Of a stretch of DNA of 64,000 bases, positions 35,472 through 46,215 are shown in pieces. This stretch comes from Cunninghamia lanceolata (lineage: Eukaryota > Streptophyta > Pinopsida > Cupressales > Cupressaceae): assembly GCA_027924645.1 (NCBI GenBank), contig BSBN01000213.1:33358501-33422500 (forward strand), read 5' to 3'. Below the pieces are notes generated by a model. It saw only the letters and a list, made by a program, of their open reading frames with translations, was not told the DNA's origin and did not search any database. A program made the position numbers and the translations under genes. Within the stretch, counting starts at the first letter, position 1, and the number at the start of each line of letters is the position of its first letter.

Positions 35472-38400
35472 ATGTCAACCCCACAAGTAGTAGATATCAA
35501 AGAAAGGCCCCGACCAAAATTCAAGAAACACCCTTTTAAATCAATGGAAGTTGACCCTAAAGGTGCATTTTTAGAAGTACCGTATGGTGTAATGCATGAG
35601 GAAGACATTAGGGCATACATTCATGTTGTCCTAGAAGAACTTGGTGGTAGCCAACTTATAGATCTGCACCTAAAACATCTAACCAGTGATGATTTTGAAT
35701 TGAAGGAAGAGTACAAACTGTTGGCAGAAAATAAATTCATACAATATGTAGACTTCCCAATATTTGCAGAGGATGAATGGGTCTAGTATGTGCTTAGTAG
35801 AATTCACGATGAATTTATGTGGCTTGAAGAACCCTTCATGATCACAAAGGAAGAAATAAGGGTTGTAACAAGATTGAGCTCCACTGGAAGTGTGCCTGTA
35901 CTAAAGGATGTGAAAAATAACACTGTAATTGAGGAAACTGGTGCTTAATTTGACATAACGGCATTGACAGTAAACTCTATTGAAGACCATGTAGTGAAAT
36001 TTGCTTCAATGGTGGTCGGATATAAGATATACTTTACAAACCAAGAGAACTCTGTCTCCGGTACCACCATCCATACTACATATGAGATGGTCAAGAAGAA
36101 CGTAGATTATGACCTCTATGAGTTGCTCTAACACTAGTTGATTGAAAACTTGAAAAAGACCAAAGAGTCAAAATATCCCTTCAAATATGGCACGTTGATC
36201 ATTTGCCTATTCCTCTACTTTATGAAAGAATTGCCTAGAATGAAGAATTTGGTATGGTATGATAGCAAACCTATGGCCACACAAATTAGAAATCATTTGA
36301 ATAGTTTAGGCAGACATGATGCACAAAATGAAGCCCTATGGGGCTATTTCAAAAACTTTCAAAAGACCATGCAATCTAGGACAAGGATACCAAGATCAGC
36401 AGTTGAAAAATACAAAGATGACATATGCTCTATTGTGAATAAAGATTAGTGTATAATGGTAGCTGTAGAGCCAAGGACAGTGTGGGTTCCTCCTTTGGGG
36501 TATGAAGTAACTGAGGAAGTGTTAATCGGCTCAGCTGACCTCATGTTGAGCAAACCCAAAGATCCTACTGAAGAAAGATTTTGCACTTATGAGGAAAACT
36601 CTGTCAATGTGCATGTTGAATTGAGAAAGCTTGAATCTGTAAAGAAGGCTAGGAAAATGGCAAAAGAATATGCCCAGAGCAAGGGATTCACTAAAGAACA
36701 GATTGCAGAAACAAGAGCAAAGGTAGAAGCAGCAAGGGCACTTGAAGAGAAGAAGCAAGGTGAACCTGAAAAGGCTACAGAAGAGCCTAAGAAGAAAGCA
36801 AAAGAGCTTGTAGCACCAAAAAGAAGAATAAGAGGTTCAACCTCTACTGAAGCAACATCCAAGTCCTTCAGTCCCACTCCTTCAGTGAGTGTGGAAGCAC
36901 CTACAAAGAAACCCACTGAAAAGGAGCACAAAAAAATGAAAATCAAAGGCAAAAGAATGTATGCAAGTGTTAGAGTAGATGAAGAGGAAACTGAATCAGA
37001 TGAAGAAGTAAAGAAAATGAAGACTAAGTCCTGTGAAGTCTCAGGGAATAAACATGAGAAGCCCTCCAGTAAGGTCAAAAGCAAGAAAAAGCCAAGGCAA
37101 ACAGAGTCCAAGGAAGCAAAGGCCACAATAACCTTGGAGGATACCTTGAATGCTATGGCAGCCCATGGAAATCTTAAGACTATAGCAAAACTATATGATG
37201 AATATAACGATGTAGACAAGAACATCATTGAAACTACAGTAGTCAGATTTTTGGAGATGTTTAATAAAGCCCTCCTTGAGGTAATCACTGATCTACCTGA
37301 TAGCTTGGCCAGTATTATGTCTGGCAGAAAGGAAGTAGCAATGTCTAAGGAGTTAGAATTAAGAGAACATGCATTGATAGAATTGTGTTCAGATATAACT
37401 ACTGAGGAGAAAACAAAAGTCTCCAAGATACTTGGAAGAAAGTTTGATATAAAAACAAGGACAAATATTTTGATGTTTGGAGAAATAGAGAAAGTGGTAG
37501 AGGACAAAGAAAAGGTAACTCTTAATGTCCTAAAAGAACTCAACATCCCAACTATTTATGATAGGGAAGAACAAAATGTTGGTGATGATAGTTCACTTCT
37601 AGAAGTTAGCTCTGAACAAGACCTAAATCAAACAAAGACTCCTCCGATAAGCCCAAGGAAGGATGAAGAGATGAAGGAGCAAGAAGAGGATAAAACTCTT
37701 GAGAATGTTGAAATCCCTCCAGAGCAAAATGAGACTAGTGATCAAGAAGAGCAAGATGATGAACAAGCCAAGGTATGTCCTTCTTTGGAACATAAAATTG
37801 ATGAGAAAGAAGCTATGGACCAAGATCCACCGGAGCAGAATAAATAAGAAGTGATAAGAGACTGCTGCCACTCAAGATCTAGTTGACACTGTTAGAGAAT
37901 TTTTGGAGAAGCAACAAGAAGTACAGATTTTTTATTCACTTGAGTTACTGCAAGGGCCAATCAATTTGGACTACATGTCACCTTTGCATAAATTGAAAGT
38001 AGGGACAATTGTCCAAGCTAGAGATCAAGAAGAAATATTAATATCCTACATTCAGAATAGTGAGCTCATTGATAAGGCATCTGATGTTTTGGAAAAGTTG
38101 ATGCCTGGACTACAGAAGGACACATCCCTAGCACCATCTGAGTAACTTAAAAGGCTCATAAATTCTGTAAGTTCACATTTTGGATCTTTTGAAAAAGTTG
38201 CAAATAATAAGTTTAGGGCAGAAATAAATGATAAGAGGCTAATTGAGCTGAAGGATAAGTTAGCTAAGGATACAATTTTGTTAGACAACAACATTAAGAA
38301 CATAGATACTACTATAAAGAAAGGCAATGATATATATAAATTTTGTCTAACATGGCCTGAAACCACAAAAGAAATGAAGGAGAAAATAGATGACTTGGAG

Positions 38401-38727
38401 ATTCAATTGATAAAAATCTCAGAAACATTTGATCCAACATCTGACTCCATCATCAACAAGAAAGTAGAAATTGAAGGCATTCATGCAAAGATAAGTAGTC
38501 TGCAAAGTAAGAAAGAGGCCACTAAGAGAAGAATGTGCCAAATCAGAGAAGTAATAGAATCCAAGATTGATTCTATGATTGGTCTTCTAGTAGAGGTAGC
38601 AAAAATAAAGGCAATAACTGATGTGACTACCACTATAGAGAAAGTAGAGGAATTAGTGTTTCAAGTGAATGGAAACATTCAAATTTTGAGCAATGCTAAG
38701 GCTAAGTGGGATGGACAAATTGTGTAA
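35472..38727 (+). pseudogene. Long second ORF of unknown function, replaces pol
   Basis: One frame runs from ATG 35472 to 37847, interrupted by only five stops (near 35784, 35946, 36129, 36135, 36447). After one shift it continues to 38727, about 1,090 codons. The first third (35472-36450) looks globular. The middle (36456-37140) is lysine/glutamate-rich with SPTPSVS-like linkers. A helical block follows (37130-37550, starting at an ITLEDTLNAMAAHG stretch), then an acidic linker and a C-terminal coiled coil (38160-38720). I found no protease, integrase, reverse transcriptase or RNase H motif. The function is unknown. It may be a structural or host-interacting protein of a non-autonomous element, or a captured host gene. 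Most stops fit C-to-T change of CAG, CAA or CGA codons. Confidence 0.7.
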
Positions 38728-38871
38728 CTGAAAGCTATATACACAGACATGCTCTCCACTTTTTAGTACGTAAGTTATATGATTGCACTTGTACATATGT
38801 GGCAAAGTATAATAGTTTTGCAATTTTGATACAATTTTGTCACTTGTACATACACCTTTTCCATTGAAGTC

Positions 38872-39005
38872 AAAGGGGGAGAAGAAGAACCGGTGAAAAA
38901 TGGCCAAACATCTTAAGGGAAAAAGAAAAACAGAGTGTACATAGTAAGGGGGAGCAGTATGAGCATTTTTCACTAAGTGTTGCCATCAATGCCAAAGGGG
39001 GAGAT
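38872..39005 (+). other. Iterated polypurine tracts before the 3' LTR
   Basis: Three AAGGGGGAG-type tracts lie at 38872-38885, 38944-38955 and 38993-39005; the last abuts the LTR. Its context (GCCATCAATGCCAAAGGGGG) is one base from the corresponding stretch of the intact copia element (17355-17374, minus strand). This relates the two elements. Confidence 0.8.
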
Positions 39006-40523
39006 TGTTGGCAATATGGTTAAGAGACACTGTTGATATGTTGAAGATTTGATGTTGTCATTGATGGAAACAATTAGATATGACTTGGAACAGTTCTTGA
39101 GACAAGATGTGCACAATATTTTTGGTCCAGGAAGATTGACTTAGTTAAATTAACTAAGTATTGGCAGCTTATTGTGTTAGTGACAAAGATTCAATTGGAA
39201 CTCCTCCGTAGATGAAGATTTTGGTGAGGGGTTCTGGTATGTTACACATAGTTATTATACAATGCTATGTTCCAAGTTTCATGTCTTGACAATCTCTGAA
39301 AGCCATATTGTGAATTGCCTATGTCCGGGTACGCAGAGTTTAGATATAAATAGTGCAGATCACTTGAAGATTTCAGTCCGCATTCCTCTAGTTTTGGTTT
39401 TTTTGAGTTGCGGTTTAAAGGTGTTGTAAACACATGTGAGAAGTATCTAATTCTAGACTTGTAGAGTCTAAAGTCTACCAGAAGATCATCTACAAGCTTC
39501 CAAGTATCGACATTTAGTTTGACAGCGTTTTACAAAGACAGAGTCAATAGTTCTGAGATTCGCATCTTGCCACACAAGAATATTATGACTTGTGGTTTTG
39601 AATGTATGATTGGTGATGCATAATGAATTTTTGGTATGAATCTCAGAGTCTTGTGTATTCTGCATTGGGAGTTGTGATATGATAGATATGATGGTTGAGT
39701 GTATACTTAAGGATGAGGCCGACACACAGTTGGATCGATGAGCGGTAAAGGTTTTTTTTTTAGATCATCATCCTAAGTGGTTCTATAATAGGTCCACACC
39801 TATATTAAGGTTCTTGAAGGATTGTATAGGTTTGCATTGTTGTTTGTGTAAAAGATCAAGCCGACAAAGTATAACTTTTGTGTACACATTTCATATTTGG
39901 CATGCTAACCTAGTTTTGAGTTAAATCTTGTTGCGGATATATATACTTGATAGATTTAAATGTTGGAGATATATGATCATGTGAATGTGTTGCGAAGTTG
40001 TTGTGTATGTGATTCTTGTGATTCAAAAAGTGCAGCAAGGGTTCAAAAGATTGAAGAACAGATCATATGTGAATAGAGCAGAGAAACAAAGCAGACATAA
40101 TAAAGACCTTTGATTCTATATTTTGAACTATCAATAGAACTGTATTCCAACATTCAGTAGATGCAATTGTAATAGTTCTTTCTTGGCAGTAGGCCACCCT
40201 TTCTCTATCTTCTTTTATTTATGGTAGTGATCCTATTACAGTGAGCACTTCTTTGGACAGTGAGTCCTTGGGCAGTGATCTTTTTTGTAATCCAGTTTTG
40301 ATATTATAATATATTGTGAGTTAACACTCACCATGGGTTTTCCCTTTTTGGTTTTTCCATGTAAAAATCCTGGTGTCTATATGTTATGACTTTGTGGCTG
40401 CTCTTCCTATGTTTATTTTGCTTTCATGTTATTGAATTTGGTAAATGGATTAAAGAACATGTGAAAGAATGGTTTTATAGAATACTAATTCACCCCCCCT
40501 CTCAGTATTCCTTGTGTTCAACA
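39006..40523 (+). mobile_element. 3' LTR of the unknown-ORF element
   Basis: 1518 bp, TGTTGG to TTCAACA, matches 31676-33804 apart from the SINE and scattered substitutions. It preserves the SINE's empty target site at 39851-39869 and is followed by GAGAG (40524-40528). Confidence 0.92.
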
Positions 40524-40528
40524 GAGAG

Positions 40529-41220
40529 TGAATACCCTTTGAGTGTCACATAGGTGAACAAAAACAAGATTATGAGGTGATGAGGTGACCATACCTATTC
40601 ATCCATGTGGTCACAAGTGTGAAAGGAGTTAGTAACTCTAAGTGTCATACAGTTGGATGGAAACAAGATGGTTGGATGTCAAGGTCATACCTATGAACAT
40701 GCTAGTGGTCATGTGAGTGAAAGGTGTGAATACCCTCTGAGTGCCTAGTAGATGAATGAAACATGATGACTTTATGGATGTGTCACACCTACTCATCCTT
40801 GTGGTCATGTGTGTGAAAGGAATATGTAACCCTTTGAGTGCCACATATATGACTAAAGGTAGGGTGACAAAGTATGAAGTGTGTCACACCTACTTGACCT
40901 TATGGTTGTGTGAGTGAAAGGAGTCAATAGTTTTAAGTGTCATATGGGTGAATGTAAGTAGAGTGATAATGTTATAGATAAAAAAAGCATGCATGAAACT
41001 ATGCCTCACACATTTTCATTCTTGTGGTTGCATGTGTGGAAGTTGGCCCCTCCAAGTGCTATGTTATTTGATGGAAACAAGGTGATTGTGATACATAATG
41101 AAATATATTTGTAAAATGATATGTGGTTCATATTATTCTTTGTGGTCATGCATGTGAAAGGAGTGGGTCATCCTTTGAGTACCACATAGGTGAACAAAAA
41201 TAGGCACAATGATTCGTTAG
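40529..41220. repeat. Diverged satellite, ~100-bp units
   Basis: About seven degenerate units, starting near 40529, 40627, 40727, 40817, 40919, 41038 and 41160. The shared core is approximately CCTTTGAGTGCCACATAGGTGA, then ...ACACCTACTCATCCTTGTGGTCATG..., ending in GTGTGAAAGG. Unit length drifts from about 90 to 122 bp. No coding potential. Confidence 0.8.
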
Positions 41221-42436
41221 TGACTCTCGCATTCTCTACTCCTTGTTATGAGATTAGATGTATATCTTTTAATATTTGGATATGCCTATGTTTCTTAAAC
41301 ATTTTGTGGCACATGAAGTATCCTCTTATCTTAGGGGATGTGGATAATTAGGTTGAATCCTAAGAAATTTCATGATGTCATACTGATCAGGAGGTGTGAT
41401 TCCTTATGGTTTGATCATCCTGGATACCTGGTTATGGATTTGTGAGGTGTATATAAGTTAGAATCGAGAAAGTAATTTAGCACAAGAGTGCGCATAGAAT
41501 TTTATCAGTCATCCAATAACTACAATATGACACGGTTGTTATAAAAACATGTGTGTAACATCATTATAAAAATAATCTACATATTAAGGCATGGACCTAT
41601 GGTCACATACTTGTGAAAGTAAAGGGGATACATGTCCATGTTGATAAATTGGTGAACAATTATAGTGCTCAAATTTGATTATCCAAAATAGATAAATTTG
41701 TGATTAACCATTAAAACTAAAACTAAACATGGAGATACACATATAATAAAAAATTAAATTATAACACACATAACACTCAGTTTACATGTAGAAAACATTT
41801 TGGTAAGAAACATCACCACCAAAGAGACAATAAACTTGTATTAATCACAATGAAAGCATTACATCAATACAAAATGCTCCAACTCTATAATTTGGCAACA
41901 TTATAGCAACATAATAATACCTACAAAATAACCATACAAAACCTCTATCTCATGCCTCCAATATATAGAGAAAACATATATAAAAAAATAAATGGTTTAC
42001 AAAATAATGGATCAAAACCATGAGTCCAAACTAGGAACCCATATCCAAGTCAAAAATCCAACACCCTATTCATGAAGAACATATTTTGAGAATACAAAGT
42101 AACTCCCAAGGATTTGACCCTCATCATTATGCATGAGGAAGTCAAATTGTAACTTCGAAGTGCTCCATGAAGGCTCCATTTATGAGGCATGACTCTTAAT
42201 ATTCTAAAGTGACCTTTCATCTTCCTTTTACTCTTTCCATGTCTTCTTGTAATATTAATACCAAATAACTATAGAGAATAATATTTATTATTGTTGTCCT
42301 CAGCACACATGGGCATCCAAGTTCACTCATTCCATGTACTAAGAAACAAATACATTAATTTTCCATCTACACATAATTAAATACATTAGACATAGATATT
42401 TGCAAGGTAGCTATTACTAAATTCTAAATTCTAACA
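41221..42436 (-). mobile_element. Probable 3' LTR and flank of a copia relic
   Basis: The right end is likely at 42436: on the minus strand TGTTAGAATTTAG follows a purine run ATTGGAAGAA. A CATGTAGAAAACATTTTGG stretch at about 41785-41803 resembles the transcribed region of other copia LTRs here. The left end is not determined. No genes seen. Confidence 0.4.
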
Positions 42437-42499
42437 TTCTTCCAATTGATATTTACATTATAAAGACACGAGAGAAACATAAGAAAATGAATCAAGTAT

Positions 42500-43270
42500 A
42501 AGATGTAAGGCCCATCGCCTCCCTACACCAAGAGAACTTAAGCATGCTCACTAGTTTTGTAAGTGAATTTGGAGCATTACCCAAAGTTTCAACCTTCTGA
42601 ATCATGACCTTAGCACTCTCCACTATCTCATGAATAAAAAAATATTGCACATCAATGTGCTTGGTATGCACATGGTAGATGGGATTCTTAGAAAAAAAAA
42701 TAGCACTCTAATTGTCCAATCCAATCTTAACCACCTTGCAATCAAAACCAACTCTTTGACACAACCTTTGTAATCATATCACCTCCTTACAAGCATGTGT
42801 ATAAGCCATATACTCTTCTTCAGTAGTGGACAATGAAACCATAGGTTATCTCTTACTATCCAAGTGGACCTCTGACTATCAAACTCACTTTCCCAATCTG
42901 CATCAACAAAGCCCTATATGTCCAATAACTTTCCCACATAATTAGAACCATGATAACATAAGAAATAATTAGAGGTTCCTCACAAATATCTAACCCTCTT
43001 AACACAAGTCCAATGCTATCTATCAGGGTTAAACATAAACATGTTAAGAACTCTCATTGCTTCCAAGCGCAGTATCCGGTCTAATACAAACCATTGCATA
43101 CATTGGTCTTCCAACAACACTGACATAAGGCACATTATACATATCCTAAAATCCTCATCCAACTTAGGACACATATCTAATGAAATCTTAGTGCCAACAT
43201 GTAAAAGAATACTCACCAGTTTACAATTGTGCATAGCAAACTACCATAAAATAGTGTTAGCATACTTTGA
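42500..43270 (-). pseudogene. Ty1/copia reverse transcriptase/RNase H relic
   Basis: On the minus strand, fragments of the 3' end of pol can be read across several stops. They are RT tail motifs (LDMCPKLDED, then YVSVVG, then MYAMVCIRPD near 43110-43200), RNase H (VSLSTTEEEYM.YTHACKEV near 42790-42840), a degraded DN.SAI motif near 42710, HTKHIDVQYFF near 42650, and the C-terminal WCREAMGLTSY near 42510. It closely resembles the second copia element of the window but is much more decayed. Its interior upstream is missing. Confidence 0.8.
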
Positions 43271-44320
43271 CTAAGCCAAATCTTTCCATGAACTCAATCC
43301 TTGATGATTTTCATTCCCAAAATAAAATTTGTTTCCATTAGATCCTTCATATCAAATACTGTTAGTGTGAAAAATGACATTATCTATCTAGTTAGCTTTA
43401 TATTCAGACTAGATTAAGTCTTGTTGATGGTTGTTTTGGCACAACAACTCCAAGTAGAATGGAAGTCACTCTACTTCTCCTAAAAGGTAACCTAATGATG
43501 TTAAGTTTAACCCAAGGTCCGTGTTATGCTAGATCACAACAGTGTTGGAACAACTAAGTGGAGAATGTGATTATCTGTTCAAGGGGCCTGTGCTGGTAAT
43601 ATCAAACTGGATTGCTTAATAACCTTTGATATTAAACCTACTTCTATTATATGAAAAAAATGAAAAAAGAGGTGAGGGTTTAGAAAGTAAAATGAAACAT
43701 AGTTGGACAAGCTCTGCACTTGGCTTTTCACTTCACATAACAATGTCAATGACATCAGATTAAACAAGCAATGGATGACCCGTATTTAACACAATCATGT
43801 ACATTGCAAGTGCAAGATTTTAGGGAAAATAAGCAGAAGAATGGGAAATTAAAAACACCATATTACATTCACATTATTCAAAACCCTATTCAACCACCAA
43901 ATTAATGATTTATCAATTAGGCACAAGATTCATCAACATATGCTATATGCAAGGAAAAGAAACGCAGGTACATTACCACCATAGGGTAGAAACATAGGAA
44001 TAGTTCCAAAATTTTCTTCTCATTAACTGGAAAAATGCTGGCATGTTACAAAAGAGTAGGATTCCCACACCGTATATGCATATCATGTATGCCACTTACA
44101 TGTCATCCAAAATGCAAAATACAGCTTGCACTTGCACAAGTTCTTTATGTTTCCCCCTTTACAAAATGCTCAAAATATTATTTATATATGAGGTTTCTTT
44201 TGCTTACATTATACATTTTGGCCTCAATCGGCCTGAATAGTGACGTTATACACAAGTGAGGTTGGCCTCATAAAAAATAAAGGAAAAAATCAAAAAATGT
44301 GAGTGAAGAACAAGGATATT
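43271..44320. other. No gene; possible LTR of the element to the right
   Basis: The segment is AT-rich with no domain-bearing frame. On the minus strand an AAAGGGGGAAA purine tract at about 44150-44160 follows the end of the long unknown gene. Sequence left of it (to about 43300) could be its 3' LTR. No matching 5' LTR was identified. Confidence 0.4.
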
Positions 44321-44329
44321 ATGTCCCTT

Positions 44330-45057
44330 CATCAAATTGGCTTTGGAAGTTGGTGGTGGTCTCCTAGATGTCATTCATATTTGGTCCATTATGATACTTG
44401 ATTGTGATCTATTGTGAATATGTTGAATGCTTGAGTTTATCTTGGATACTAACCAAAACAACCAACTGCTCCTGAAACTTTGTAAACAGGGCTTTCAACC
44501 TCATCAAATTGTTTATACATTGCTCGAAGATGGTAGAGAACTCTTTGATGACCCTCACTGCAGGGAAGACTACTAATGAATCATCCTTAAACTTGTAAGG
44601 GAATGAGTTTATGAGGGCCTCTACCTTGTCTGATCCTTGCTTGGCTACATCGGCCTTTGTTTGTAATTTGGCTTTACACTTCTACAGTAGCTTAGCCCTA
44701 AGCTTCCCTACCTTTATCTATTCTACAATCAGTCCTAGGTTAGCCTTGTCCAAAACCCCTGACTACAAGAGTGTATTCTGAGGCATGGCCTCCATCTTCT
44801 ATAAAATAAGGAGGTATTCCTCCCATATCAACAACTCATCTTTAATGTTGCTTCTTAGGCTATCAACCACCTCCACCTCCCTTTCAGAGTGGTATATCTT
44901 CGGGGCTTCCTTGATGGTTCTTTTTCCAAAGGTTTCCAGTGAATCCTTCCAGGATGTTGCTGCAGGGAGGATGCCCAATGGATATGAGATTTGGCTTTCT
45001 TTGGTTATAGCCTCCAATAAGGTTGGAGTTGGGGCACTATAATCAATAGGGCCCATT
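44330..45057 (-). pseudogene. 3' part of a second long unknown gene
   Basis: The minus-strand frame begins exactly at the copia insertion site (GPIDYSAPTPTLLEAITKES) and contains stretches such as SWKDSLETFGKRTIKEAPKIY. After several stops, a leucine-rich coiled-coil tail reads to about 44330. If the copia element is removed, this frame continues directly from 51365 without a shift. It is the end of the same gene as 51365-53900. Confidence 0.65.
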
Positions 45058-46096
45058 TGTTGGGAATTAAGGTGTCTCAACCTTCATAATTCCTTGTATT
45101 ATTTCATTGTATTTATTTAATTATTGCCTATTATTGTAATTAAGATGCAAATCCTTATTGTCATCTTGTGGGAGTTGGCACAGTGATGTGTCATCCTACG
45201 TGGAAGGTGACAAGTTGTAAATTTGTCCTCACATGAGGAGATAGGCATCCCACTTAGTGGTAGGAATATTTTGCCATGTGTCAGCATCTTGGACAGTGTG
45301 TAAGGGAATATTGACCGAAACGGTCATGACAGATTCCTATGACAAATCTATGATGCGTAAGAGTCGTAAATGGAAGATTCTATGATAGGTGAAGACATGT
45401 GTCACAAGGCATCTTGGAAGAAGGCATATTTGGATGCCCCAAGGAGGGTTATGACATGTTGTAAGAGAATATGCTATTTATAGCCTATGTATGACAGATC
45501 CTCTTACAGCTATAAGATATGATAGCTATTACAGTCATAAGTGTCGTAAGAGTATCTGTCATTGCCCAACTTGGGAATAAGTGACCTCTTTTGGATGGGG
45601 TGACTTGACAAGTGTCAGGAACATCTTACCATGTTGGACAAGTGTCCATAGGTGTGGGTTTTGGTCCATGAGGCAATGTTGGACACCCATCCCAAGATAG
45701 AGCCATTTTTACCTTGTATTTTTCTATATAAATAGGTGCTTTGGAGAGATGTATTATGTGATTGATAGGTACTGTTAGGCTGCCTGATTGTCTCCAAATA
45801 TGAGTGTCGAAGACTCCTACAAGAGCATTGGCTCTGTAACTGTATTGTAAACCTTATTGTTTAGATAATATATTTGAGTTGTGTTTTAGAGTGTGGGGTT
45901 TTTCACCCGTAAGGGTTTTCCCCACATATATCTTGTCTCTCTTCTTCTATCTTACATTCTTGTGTATGTGTTTGCTGCAATATCTCTATTATTGGGTTAA
46001 CATTGTTGTAACTGTAAAGATTAAAACAAATTTGCACTCATCTCTCCTCATTAGATTAGTGTAGGAAGTAATTTTTGCACACCTAGCTTCCTTTCA
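45058..46096 (+). mobile_element. 5' LTR of the decayed Ty1/copia element
   Basis: 1039 bp, TGTTGGGAATT to CCTTTCA, matched by 50315-51364 (1050 bp) with scattered substitutions and small indels. A strong TATA box, TATATAAATAG, lies at 45725-45735. The flank CCATT (45053-45057) compares with CCACC (51365-51369) after the other LTR, a duplication with two C-to-T changes. Confidence 0.92.
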
Positions 46097-46098
46097 GT

Positions 46099-46110
46099 TG
46101 GTATCAGAGC
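46099..46110 (+). other. Primer-binding site of the decayed copia element
   Basis: TGGTATCAGAGC, two bases after the LTR end, is a perfect initiator-Met type primer site. Confidence 0.92.
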
Positions 46111-46215
46111 TTGATCACCTTTGTTCCTAGTTGTAGGGTAGGGGTTTTTTGAGCTAATCTTAGGTTGAGTGGGAGCTTTGTGTAGAGCATTCTATAATCT
46201 TGTTGCAGGAAAGAG

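Noticed and set aside
36587..37546. 319-codon frame on the minus strand
   Set aside because: It is antisense to the charged region of the unknown ORF, whose A/G-rich coding strand removes stops from the complement.
40529..41220. Spaced repeats considered as a CRISPR-like array
   Set aside because: Units are diverged throughout, lengths vary, there are no constant repeats with unique spacers, and the context is a plant genome.
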